Shown one piece after another: positions 1-12,501 of a stretch of 64,000 bases of DNA (within the stretch, counting starts at the first letter, position 1; each line of letters starts with the position of its first letter). Source of the DNA: Chelatococcus sambhunathii. GTDB lineage: Bacteria; Pseudomonadota; Alphaproteobacteria; Rhizobiales; Beijerinckiaceae. The position numbers and the translations under genes are program-made. Where the stretch lies: NCBI RefSeq assembly GCF_001418005.1, contig NZ_LIOL01000006.1, forward strand, positions 242,042 to 306,041, written 5' to 3'. The notes beneath the pieces were generated by a model, which saw nothing but the letters and a program-made list of their open reading frames with translations, searched no databases and was not told where the DNA came from.

Positions 1-40
1 ACCCGATGAGTTTCATGTAAGGCCCATCTCCGCCGGCTTC

Positions 41-957
<917 letters not shown>

Positions 958-961
<4 letters not shown>

Positions 962-1875
962 CGCGCAAACTCCTCCTGCACGGCCTCATCACGCCCGGTG
1001 ACGACCGCCGCCGCCATTCTCTGCCCCTCGCACGCCGCCGTCGTAAAGTCCCATCCGCTGAGAAGGCCGAAGACAGTGCCGGCGAGCGCCGCATCGCCGG
1101 CGCCCGTGACATCGCGCGCCCGGCCGGCGGCAGGGGCCGGCAGAAGGGCGGTTTCGCCCTCCGCCGTCGACAGGAAGACGCCGTGGGCGCCCAGGCCCAC
1201 GGCGAGGCGGTGCACGCCGCGCCCATGGAGCGTGCGCGTCGCTGCCGCAAGGGCCGCCTCGCCATCCACCGGCAACCCCGCGAGGGCGGCAAGCTCGTCA
1301 CGGTTCGGGGTCATCAGAGCCACGGGCACGCCCGCGGCGAGGATCGGCGCGAGGCGCGCCGCCTTGGCGACCGAGACCGGCTCGAGCGCCAGGGGGCGGC
1401 CATGGGCGCCCGCAAGGCGGGCCAGCCGCGCGAGCGCCGGTGGCGAGAGATTGGCGTCGGCGACGATGAAGGCGGCTTCCAGGACCGCCTCCTTCCGCGC
1501 GGCGATGGCTGCCGTGTCGAGCGCATCGAGGATGTGCATGGCTGCCACGGCGACCACCAGTTCCCCTTCATGGTCGAGCACCGCCGTATAGCTGCCCGTC
1601 GGCAGCGCCGCGCGGAGACAGAGCGACATGTCGACGCCCGCCGCCTGCGTTTCGCGCCAGATGCGCTCGCCCGCGGCATCCTCGCCGAGGACCGTCAGGA
1701 GGCGCACGGCGGCACCGCGGCCGGCGAGGTGCTCGGCAACGTTGCGGGCAACCCCGCCGCAGGCGACGGTGGCCGTGCCCGGATTGGACGTGCGCATCAC
1801 CACCGGCCCGTCGGCCCGGCACTTGATGTCGAGATTGGCGCCGCCGGCAACGAGAACGGACGGTCCCAGCGTCAT
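958..1875 (-). CDS. psuK: PfkB-family pseudouridine kinase
   Basis: A 305-residue ribokinase/PfkB-fold sugar kinase. The N terminus carries the substrate-binding GGAN motif, followed by ACGGVARNVAEHLA. The C-terminal PfkB signature DVTGAGDAAL supplies the anion hole and catalytic Asp, near residue 255. Its 4-base overlap with psuG assigns it to pseudouridine salvage: it phosphorylates pseudouridine to the PsuG substrate. A GAGG Shine-Dalgarno sequence lies just before the ATG at 1875. Gene order psuK-psuG matches the enterobacterial operon. No dedicated pseudouridine importer is adjacent. Confidence 0.9.
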
Positions 1876-2179
1876 GGCCCACCTCGGGGTGACAAAGGCG
1901 GAGTCATGCCCTCGTCTCTAGCCTCATTCGTCCCTTCTTCCAATGTCGGCTCGCTTCTCGCAAGGCGGGCGGCGTTGTGGGGAACTGGCCTTTGTGGCAA
2001 CGCGAAGGCGCAAGGAGCGCCTGCGATGTTGCACGCGCCCGATCCTTATGTTAGGGCACCGGCGCCTTCCGGGCAGATCGTGTCTGTCCTCGCCATTTCC
2101 GTGTCCCCGCGCGAAGGATCAGGCGCCGCCGAGGCAATCGGTGACGACCGTTGGTTCTTGAGAGCAAGAGAGAAGCCCT
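1876..2179. other. Intergenic region between psuK and atpH (divergent promoters)
   Basis: About 300 bases separating the divergent psuK-psuG and atp operons, so it must hold both promoters. A poor sigma70-like pair (TTGCAC at 2029, TTAGGG at about 2051) could serve atpH, but it is too weak to call. I see no RNA gene and no convincing coding sequence. Confidence 0.5.
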
Positions 2180-4269
<2,090 letters not shown>

Positions 4270-4325
4270 GGGGCGTCCGCGTGAGCCGCACCTGCCATCG
4301 CAGCAACGGGGAATAGGCGCTCGTC

Positions 4326-5207
4326 ATGCCGAGCTTGAAGGATCTGCGCAACCGCATCGCCTCGGTGAAGGCGACGCAGAAGATCACCAAGGCCATGCAG
4401 ATGGTGGCGGCAGCCAAGCTGCGCCGTGCCCAGACGGCGGCCGAGGCGGCCCGTCCCTATGCCGAACGCATGGAGACGGTCCTCGCCAACCTCGCCTCGC
4501 GCATGACGGTGACGGAAGGCGCGCCGCGCCTTCTCGCCGGCACGGGCCGTGACGAGACGCACCTCTTGATCGTCTGCACGGCCGAGCGCGGCCTGTGCGG
4601 CGCCTTCAACAGCTCCATCGCGCGTCTTGCCCGCGACAAGGCCAATGCGCTGATGGCGCAGGGCAAGACGGTGAAGATCCTGTGCGTCGGCAAGAAGGGC
4701 TACGACATCCTGCGCCGGCAGTTCAAGGATCAGATCATCGAGCTCATCGAACTGCGCTCGGTGCGCCAGATCGGCTTCGAGAACGCCGACGCCGTGGGCC
4801 GCAAGGTGCTGCAGATGTTCGACGCCGGTGCGTTCGACGTGGCGACGCTGTTCTACAGCAAGTTCAAGTCGGTGATCTCGCAGGTGCCGACGGCGCAGCA
4901 GATCATTCCGGCCGAGTTCGACGGCGAGACGAAGGCGGCGACCGGCCTCGATGCCGTCTACGACTACGAGCCGGGCGAGGAGGAGATCCTCGCAGCACTC
5001 CTGCCGCGCAACGTCTCGGTGCAGATCTTCCGGGCGCTGCTCGAGAACGGTGCCTCCGAGCAGGGCGCGCGCATGTCCGCCATGGACAACGCGACGCGCA
5101 ATGCCGGCGAAATGATCAAGAAGCAGACGCTGACCTACAACCGGACGCGTCAGGCGATGATCACCAAGGAACTCATCGAAATCATCTCGGGCGCCGAGGC
5201 TCTTTGA
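4326..5207 (+). CDS. atpG: F1Fo ATP synthase subunit gamma
   Basis: A 293-residue central rotor shaft of F1. The N-terminal helix starts [20 protein letters not shown], and the C-terminal helix contains [13 protein letters not shown] and LTYNRTRQA, both diagnostic of gamma. It lies 56 bases after atpA, with a GGGGA ribosome-binding site upstream of the ATG. Nothing unusual was seen. Confidence 0.98.
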   Translation: MPSLKDLRNRIASVKATQKITKAMQMVAAAKLRRAQTAAEAARPYAERMETVLANLASRMTVTEGAPRLLAGTGRDETHLLIVCTAERGLCGAFNSSIARLARDKANALMAQGKTVKILCVGKKGYDILRRQFKDQIIELIELRSVRQIGFENADAVGRKVLQMFDAGAFDVATLFYSKFKSVISQVPTAQQIIPAEFDGETKAATGLDAVYDYEPGEEEILAALLPRNVSVQIFRALLENGASEQGARMSAMDNATRNAGEMIKKQTLTYNRTRQAMITKELIEIISGAEAL

Positions 5208-5239
5208 GGCCCCGCTCTGATTGGACCGTGAGGGTTTAG

Positions 5240-6694
<1,455 letters not shown>

Positions 6695-6777
6695 GCTTCA
6701 AGCGTCCGGCCGCGGCCCCCGCCTTGGCCGGGCCTGACGGCGCAAAGGCCCGATTCCTGTTTCGGAGACAGATCGAC

Positions 6778-7179
6778 ATGGCGACTTTTACGTTCGAGCT
6801 CGTCTCACCCGAGCGGCTTCTCTTCTCCGGCGAGGTCGAGAGCGTCGTCGTGCCCTCGAGCGAGGGCGAGATGACGGTGATGGCCGGCCACGCGCCGGTG
6901 ATGGCCGTGCTCAAGCCCGGCGTCGTCGCCGTCAGCGAGGGCAAGGGCGCCGTGCGCCGCCTCTTCGTGCGCGGCGGATTCGCCGATGTCGGCCCGGATG
7001 GCCTCACCATCCTCGCCGAAGTGGCGCTGCCGATGGAAGAGCTTGACGTCGCGACACTCGCCCAGCACGTCCGCGATGCCGAGGAAGACGTGGCCGACGC
7101 CAAGACCGACGAAGCTCGCCAGGCGGCGGCCGAGCGCCTCTCCCAGCTCACCGAGCTGCGCGACGCGCTGGTGCACTGA
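6778..7179 (+). CDS. atpC: F1Fo ATP synthase subunit epsilon
   Basis: A 133-residue epsilon subunit: an N-terminal beta-sandwich (FELVSPERLLFSGEVESV) and a C-terminal helical hairpin of about 45 residues. It links gamma to the c-ring and can inhibit ATP hydrolysis. The ATG at 6778 was chosen over an in-frame upstream ATG at 6724. The family starts at this point, and a CGGAGA ribosome-binding site lies about 10 bases before it. Last gene of the operon; a strong terminator follows. Confidence 0.96.
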   Translation: MATFTFELVSPERLLFSGEVESVVVPSSEGEMTVMAGHAPVMAVLKPGVVAVSEGKGAVRRLFVRGGFADVGPDGLTILAEVALPMEELDVATLAQHVRDAEEDVADAKTDEARQAAAERLSQLTELRDALVH

Positions 7180-7201
7180 GCATTCTCGCCACAGCCTTTT
7201 G

Positions 7202-7227
7202 AAAGGCCGCCCTGCAGGGCGGCCTTT
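7202..7227 (+). terminator. Rho-independent terminator of the atp operon
   Basis: A perfect 26-base inverted repeat with arms of AAAGGCCGCCCTG meeting at a CTGCAG centre, 22 bases after the atpC stop. It is followed by TTTTGC. Because it reads the same on both strands, it may also stop transcripts from the convergent acyl-CoA synthetase gene that ends at 7248. Confidence 0.85.
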
Positions 7228-7247
7228 TGCGTCGAGGCGGCTTGCCG

Positions 7248-8864
7248 TCAGGCCTCGGACCGCAGCAGCCGGCGGATCACCTTGCCCGTGGTCGTCAGCG
7301 GCAGTTCGTCGCGAAAGGCGATCTCGCGCGGGTATTCGTGGGCTGACAGACGCTCGCGCACGAAGGCCTTGATGTCGGCGGCGAGGGCCTCGGATGGCAC
7401 ATAGCCGTCGCGCAGCACGATGAAGGCCTTGACGATCTCCGTGCGCACCGGATCCGGCTTGCCGACCACGGCCGCGAGCGAGACGGCCTCGTGCTTGATG
7501 AGGCAATCCTCGATCTCTCCTGGACCGATGCGGTAGCCGGCCGAGGTGATGACGTCGTCGTCGCGGCCGACGAAGTGGATGTAGCCGTCGGCGTCCAGGC
7601 TGCCCTGATCGCCCGTCGTCATCCAGTCGCCGACGAACTTGTCGCGCGTCGCCTCGGGCCGGCGCCAGTATTCGAGGAACATCACGGGATCGGGCCGCAG
7701 CACCGCGATCTGCCCGAGTTCCCCCGCCTCGCAGCGCGTGCCGTCCCGCCGGATGACCGCCACGGTGTGGCCCGGCACCGGTTTGCCGATCGCCCCGGCA
7801 CGCGAGACGCCGATCGCGGCGCAGGAGGCGAGCACGAGGTTGCACTCGGTCTGGCCGTAGAACTCGTTGATGGTGAGCCCGAGCTCCTCCCGGCCCCAGG
7901 CGAAGGTCGCCTCGCCCAGCGCCTCTCCGCCCGAGGCGAGGGTCCGCAGGCGGAGGTTAAAGCGCGCCCGGGGCCGCGGCACGCTGCGCAGCATCCGGAG
8001 CGCCGTCGGCGGAATGAAGGTGTTGCGCACCTCAAGGCGCGCCATGAGGTCGAAGGCTTCTTCCGGGTCGAACTTCTCGAACTTGCGAGCCACCACCGGC
8101 ACGCCGTGATGCAGGCCGGGCAGCAGCACATTGAGCAGGCCGCCCGCCCAGGCCCAGTCGGCCGGCGTCCACAGCCTGTCGCCCGGCCGGGGCAGGAACT
8201 CGTGCGGCATCTCCACGCCCGGCAGATGGCCGAGCAGCACGCGATGGCCGTGCAGGGCGCCCTTGGGATTGCCGGTGGTGCCCGAGGTATAGATCATCAT
8301 GGCCGGATCGTCCGGCCCCGTGTCGCGCGGCACGAAATCCTCGCCTTCCTCCGCGAGCATCTCGTCGAAGCCGATCGCCGCGCCGTCCGGTCCGTCGGTG
8401 CTGACGATCACGGCGAGGTCGGGCAGCGGCACGTCGATGGCCTCGAGCGTCGCAAGGCCGGCGGCATTGGTGATGACGGCGCGGGCGCCCGCATCCGCGA
8501 GGCGATAGCTCAGCGCGTCGACGCCGAAGAGCATGGCGAGCGGCAGGGCAATGGCGCCGAGCTTGTAGATAGCGATGTGGGCGATCGCCACCTGCTGCGA
8601 CTGCGGCAGGAGGATCGCCACCCGGTCACCGGCCGCGATGCCGCGGCGGCCGAGCGCGTTGGCAAGACGGTTCGAGCGGCGGCGCAGGGTGCCATAGGTC
8701 AGGGCCTCGACCGTGCCGTCGCGAGCGACATCGAGGATGGCCGGCCGCTCGGGATCCGCCGCCGCCCAGCGGTCACAGCAATCGACGCCGATGTTGTAGC
8801 GCTCGGGAATACGCCAGCGGAAGCCGGCAACGAGCGCATCATAGTCGCGAATATCGGGCAGCAT
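7248..8864 (-). CDS. AMP-forming acyl-CoA synthetase
   Basis: A member of the ANL superfamily, about 538 residues, which activates a carboxylic acid to an acyl-adenylate and then an acyl-CoA thioester. The P-loop IYTSGTTGNPKG, the NEFYGQTE motif, the TTGD hinge region with GRDDDVITSAGYRIGP, and the C-terminal TTTGKVIRR catalytic lysine are all intact. The ATG at 8864 has a GAGGG ribosome-binding site; an in-frame ATG at 8876 is an alternative. It lies 79 bases downstream of an ABC importer on the same strand, so it may act on the imported compound. Chain length or substrate cannot be read from the sequence. Confidence 0.9.
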   Translation of the reverse strand: MLPDIRDYDALVAGFRWRIPERYNIGVDCCDRWAAADPERPAILDVARDGTVEALTYGTLRRRSNRLANALGRRGIAAGDRVAILLPQSQQVAIAHIAIYKLGAIALPLAMLFGVDALSYRLADAGARAVITNAAGLATLEAIDVPLPDLAVIVSTDGPDGAAIGFDEMLAEEGEDFVPRDTGPDDPAMMIYTSGTTGNPKGALHGHRVLLGHLPGVEMPHEFLPRPGDRLWTPADWAWAGGLLNVLLPGLHHGVPVVARKFEKFDPEEAFDLMARLEVRNTFIPPTALRMLRSVPRPRARFNLRLRTLASGGEALGEATFAWGREELGLTINEFYGQTECNLVLASCAAIGVSRAGAIGKPVPGHTVAVIRRDGTRCEAGELGQIAVLRPDPVMFLEYWRRPEATRDKFVGDWMTTGDQGSLDADGYIHFVGRDDDVITSAGYRIGPGEIEDCLIKHEAVSLAAVVGKPDPVRTEIVKAFIVLRDGYVPSEALAADIKAFVRERLSAHEYPREIAFRDELPLTTTGKVIRRLLRSEA

Positions 8865-8943
8865 CGGCACCCTCATGTGGGACGTGCCGTGTTTATAGGC
8901 AAAACGCCGCAAAATCACCATGCCGGCCGGGGGCGCCGGACGA

Positions 8944-9792
8944 TCAGGCGGCGAACTGCGAGCGCTGGGCCCAGGCGGTCATGCGCCGCTCCAGCCAGGC
9001 CATCACGGCGTAGATCATGATGCCGAGGACGGCGAGCGCGATGAGGGCGGCGAAGAGCAGCGGTACGTTGAAGTCCGCGCTGGCGCGCGCCATCAGGTTG
9101 CCGATGCCGTTGCGCGAGGCGTTGTACTCCGCGATCACCGAGCCGACATAGGCGAGCGTGATCGCCACCTTAAGCGAGCCGAAGAAGTAGGGCAGCGAGC
9201 GCGGCACGCCCACCTTCAGCATGATGTCGAGCTTCCTCGCGCCGAGCGCCCTGAGCACGTCCTCCACCTCCGGCTCGATGGTGGCGAGGCCGGTGGCGAC
9301 ATTCACGACGATGGGGAAGAAGGAGATCATGAAGGCGGTGAGCACCGCCGGCAGCCAGCCGACGCCGAACCAGATGACGAGGATCGGCACCACCGCCACC
9401 TTGGGAATGGCGTTGAAGCCGACGAGGAGCGGATAGAGCCCGGCATGGACGAAGCGCGAGGCGCCGAGCGCCAGCCCGAGCACGAGGCCGAAGACGATGG
9501 CGAGGATGAATCCGGCCGTGGTCATCCACAGCGTGTGGAAGGAGTGGAACAGGAGCGGCCACCAATAGGCGATGGTCGCGTCGAGGATGTCGCTCGGCGC
9601 CGGCAGCACATAGGAGGAGACGCCGAAGACGCGGCAGAACACCTCCCATAGCAGGAAGAAGCCGATTGTGCAGAGCCAGGGCGCCAGCATGAGCCGGCGC
9701 GCCTGCGATGCCCGGGCGCGCGCAGCGGCGTCACGCACGGCGCGCGCCTCGGCTTCAGCTGTAGCGGAGACGGTGTCGGCCTCGGCGCTCAT
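8944..9792 (-). CDS. ABC transporter permease (SsuC/TauC type)
   Basis: A 282-residue inner-membrane permease with about six hydrophobic segments. The binding-protein-dependent transport EAA-loop region is ALGARKLDIMLKVGVP. Family members of this type import sulfonates, taurine, thiamine precursors and similar small organics. The ATG at 9792 overlaps the stop of the upstream ATPase gene by 4 bases. A longer reading frame extends upstream, but it runs through the ATPase gene and is not credible. Substrate unknown. Confidence 0.93.
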   Translation of the reverse strand: MSAEADTVSATAEAEARAVRDAAARARASQARRLMLAPWLCTIGFFLLWEVFCRVFGVSSYVLPAPSDILDATIAYWWPLLFHSFHTLWMTTAGFILAIVFGLVLGLALGASRFVHAGLYPLLVGFNAIPKVAVVPILVIWFGVGWLPAVLTAFMISFFPIVVNVATGLATIEPEVEDVLRALGARKLDIMLKVGVPRSLPYFFGSLKVAITLAYVGSVIAEYNASRNGIGNLMARASADFNVPLLFAALIALAVLGIMIYAVMAWLERRMTAWAQRSQFAA

Positions 9793-10601
9793 GCTGTCTT
9801 CCTCGCATCGGCGATGTGACCGCGCAGCTCGTGCACGATGTCGATGAACGCCTTGGTGTAGGTGACCTCGAGGTCGCGCGGACGGGGAAAGTCGACCACG
9901 CGCTCGGCGACGATGCGGCCGGGGCGAGCGCTCATGCAGAAGATGCGGTCGGCGAGGAAGGTGGCCTCGCGCAGATCGTGGGTGACGAGCACCACCGTCA
10001 TCCGGCGTTCGGCGTGCAGATCGCGGATCACGCACCACAGCTCCTCGCGCGTGAAGGCGTCGAGCGCGCCGAAGGGTTCGTCGAGGAGAAGGAGCTGCGG
10101 CTCATGGATGAGCGCTCGGCACAGGGAGGCACGCTGCTGCATGCCGCCCGAGAGCTCCCACGGATATTTCCCGCCCTGGCCCTTGAGCCCCACCTGGGCG
10201 AGCAGGCGCTCGGCCTTGGCGACGTAGCTGCCGCGCTCGCGCTTTAGCCGGCTGCGGTGCGGCTCGACGATCTCGAGCGGCAGGAGCAGGTTCTCGAGCG
10301 TGGTGCGCCACGGCAGCAGCGTCGGGTTCTGGAAGGCCATGCCGGCGATTCTCACCGGCTGTGTCACCGGCGCACCGCCGACGAGGATGGTGCCGGCGCG
10401 CGGGAACTGCAGGCCCGTGGCGAGCTTCATCAGCGTGGACTTGCCGCAACCGGAGGGGCCGACAACCGCGGCGAACTCGCCCTCGGCGATGGAGAGCGAC
10501 AGGTGCTCGACGGCGGGAAAGCCGTCACCGCTGCCATAGGCGTGGGTGACGTCCTTCAGGGCGACGAAAGCATTCAAGCGGCTCACCTTTCCCTTGGCCA
10601 C
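9789..10601 (-). CDS. ABC transporter ATP-binding protein (SsuB/TauB type)
   Basis: A 270-residue ABC ATPase: Walker A GPSGCGKST, Q-loop AFQNPTLLPW, signature LSGGMQQR, Walker B LLLLDEPFGALD and H-loop VTHD. It pairs with the permease that overlaps it downstream and the binding protein 55 bases upstream. The start is GTG at 10601; further in-frame GTG and TTG codons within the next 25 bases could be the true start. The motif set shows an active ATPase. Confidence 0.93.
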   Translation of the reverse strand: MAKGKVSRLNAFVALKDVTHAYGSGDGFPAVEHLSLSIAEGEFAAVVGPSGCGKSTLMKLATGLQFPRAGTILVGGAPVTQPVRIAGMAFQNPTLLPWRTTLENLLLPLEIVEPHRSRLKRERGSYVAKAERLLAQVGLKGQGGKYPWELSGGMQQRASLCRALIHEPQLLLLDEPFGALDAFTREELWCVIRDLHAERRMTVVLVTHDLREATFLADRIFCMSARPGRIVAERVVDFPRPRDLEVTYTKAFIDIVHELRGHIADARKTA

Positions 10602-10656
10602 GGAGCCGGCCGCCGGGAGACGGCGGCCGGGCGAGGCGGACGACGCGACGGAACGG

Positions 10657-11718
10657 TCAGTCGATCATCCGCTCGGCGTGCGGGGGCAGGTAGGTGTCGA
10701 CGAAGATGTCGCCGGCGACCGGCTTGTTCTTGAAGGTGAAGGTGAGGCCGATCTGCTCCAGCGCCTTCTCGAACCGCGTCGCGTCGATGCCGCCGAAGCC
10801 GTTCTCCTTGACCCAGGGCGTGATGACGTTCTGGGCCAGGTTCATCTGCAGGCGCTCGAGCTCCACCTCCTTCTTGGCGACGTCGTTGCGCTTGATGACG
10901 CTGTCGACCGCGGCGGAGGGATTGGCGACGGTGTCTTTCAGGCCGCGCACGAAGGCGCGCAGGAAGCCCTTCACCGCCTCCGGCTTCTCCTCCGCAAACT
11001 TGGCCGAGACCATGATGGCATTGCCGTAGAGCTCGACGCCATAGTCGCCCATCAGCATGACGACGATGTCGTCCACGGCGACGCCGCGCGACTTCAGGTT
11101 GATGAGCGACGACATGGCAAAGCCGAAGATGGCGTCGACCTCGCCGGAGGCGAGCATGGGCTCGCGCACCGGGAAGCCGACGTTCTCGAACTTCATCTTG
11201 GAATCGTCGAGCCCGTTGACCTGCTTGAAGATCGGCCACTGGGCGAAGGCTCCGTCGGCGACCGGAGCGCCGAAGGTCTTGCCCTCGAGGCTCTTGGGAT
11301 CGGAGGAGATGCCGCGGCTCTTGCGGCCGATGATGGAGAAGGGCGGCCGGTCGTAGACCATCATCACCGCCTTCACATCGACATTGGGGTTCTCGTCGCG
11401 GAAGCGCACCAGCGAGTTGATATCGCCGAAGCCCATGTCATAGGTGCCCGAGGCGACACGCGGGATGGCCTCGCGCGAGCCGTTGCCGGTGTCGATGGTG
11501 ACGTCCAGCCCCTCGTCCTTGAAATAGCCCTTGTCGATGGCGACCAGGAACGGCGCCGCCGGCCCCTCGAACCGCCAGTCGAGCGTGAAACGCAGGGGCG
11601 TTTGCGCCGCCGCGGCGCCCGTCCAGAACACAGCGGCACCGGCCACGACACCGGCGAAGGTCCTCAAGGCGGTACGCCGGCACTGACCGAAGGGGCTCAA
11701 TACGGACGGAAGGGACAT
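10657..11718 (-). CDS. ABC transporter substrate-binding protein (NMT1/THI5-like)
   Basis: A 353-residue periplasmic binding protein with an N-terminal signal (twin Arg near residue 14, hydrophobic core, likely cleavage after GAAAA). The mature domain starts TPLRFTLDWRFEGPAAPFLV and contains KGYFKDEGLDV and GTYDMGFGDIN, typical of the NMT1/THI5 and SsuA superfamily. It is the first gene of a binding protein-ATPase-permease set. Family ligands range from aliphatic sulfonates to pyrimidine precursors, and I cannot tell which applies here. Confidence 0.9.
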   Translation of the reverse strand: MSLPSVLSPFGQCRRTALRTFAGVVAGAAVFWTGAAAAQTPLRFTLDWRFEGPAAPFLVAIDKGYFKDEGLDVTIDTGNGSREAIPRVASGTYDMGFGDINSLVRFRDENPNVDVKAVMMVYDRPPFSIIGRKSRGISSDPKSLEGKTFGAPVADGAFAQWPIFKQVNGLDDSKMKFENVGFPVREPMLASGEVDAIFGFAMSSLINLKSRGVAVDDIVVMLMGDYGVELYGNAIMVSAKFAEEKPEAVKGFLRAFVRGLKDTVANPSAAVDSVIKRNDVAKKEVELERLQMNLAQNVITPWVKENGFGGIDATRFEKALEQIGLTFTFKNKPVAGDIFVDTYLPPHAERMID

Positions 11719-11919
11719 CGGACGGACTCCAGACTGGAAGCGTGCGGACGCGTAAGGCGCGTCATCGTTGTCGAAGCAATATTCGTACCGGGCCGAAACC
11801 GGCGAAAGAGCTCCTTCTTGCTGATCGTGACGGCACTGCCGCGCCTGTCAAGGACGATGGCTGGCCAGCCGGTCACAAAGCGTATCTTTTCCTAACGTTT
11901 CAGTCCTCCGCCCGGCCGC

Positions 11920-12378
11920 CTATGCCACCGGCAACGCGCCGTCGCTCTTCACCTCCTCCATCACGGCATAGGTGCGCGTCTCGGTGACGCCGGGCAGCGA
12001 CAGCAGCACGTCGCCGAGGAAGCGGCGGTAGGCGGCCATGTCGGCGACGCGCGTCTTGACGAGATAGTCGAAGCCGCCGGCCACCATGTGGCACTCCAGC
12101 ACCTCCGGCGCGCGGCGCACGGCTTCGGCGAAACGCTCGAAGATGTCGGGTGTCGTCTTGTCGAGGGACACCTCGACGAAGACCATCAGTTCGAGGCCAA
12201 GCTTGCGCGGGTCGAGCCGTGCGCCATAGCCGGTGATGTAGCCCTCGCGCGTCAGGCGCTTCAGCCGCTCGCTCGTCGCGGTCGGCGACAGGCCGATTCG
12301 CTCGGCGAGTTCCACGGTGGTGATGCGCCCGTCCGCCTGCAGGACGGCGAGGATGCGCTTGTCAGTGCGGTCGATCAC
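11920..12378 (-). CDS. putR: Lrp/AsnC-family regulator, probable PutR
   Basis: A 152-residue Lrp-type regulator: an N-terminal winged helix (RILAVLQADGRITTVELAER, HTH about residues 20-45) and a C-terminal RAM effector-binding domain. The start is GTG at 12378. It is divergent from putA across 123 bases, the arrangement of putR-putA in Agrobacterium and Rhodobacter, where the Lrp-type protein activates putA when proline is present. This fits the putA here, which lacks the N-terminal DNA-binding domain of the enterobacterial protein. The gene name is inferred from context. Confidence 0.85.
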   Translation of the reverse strand: MIDRTDKRILAVLQADGRITTVELAERIGLSPTATSERLKRLTREGYITGYGARLDPRKLGLELMVFVEVSLDKTTPDIFERFAEAVRRAPEVLECHMVAGGFDYLVKTRVADMAAYRRFLGDVLLSLPGVTETRTYAVMEEVKSDGALPVA

Positions 12379-12384
12379 TTATCA

Positions 12385-12413
12385 TTCTCACTATCATGAT
12401 TTCTTTTTATAGC
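12385..12413 (+). promoter_or_regulatory. Candidate putA promoter in the putR-putA intergenic region
   Basis: A TTCTCA -35 and a TATAGC -10 separated by 17 bases sit in an AT-rich pocket that stands out from the GC-rich surroundings. An ATCATGAT palindrome (12393-12400) falls inside the spacer and could be part of an Lrp-family binding site. The assignment is by pattern only. Confidence 0.4.
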
Positions 12414-12501
12414 GATTTCTGCTGACAATTCCCGCTTTCGTCAAATCGAACCACGGCGATATCCGCGGTATCCTGACGATCTCTCAAGGAGTTGATCGTC
12501 A

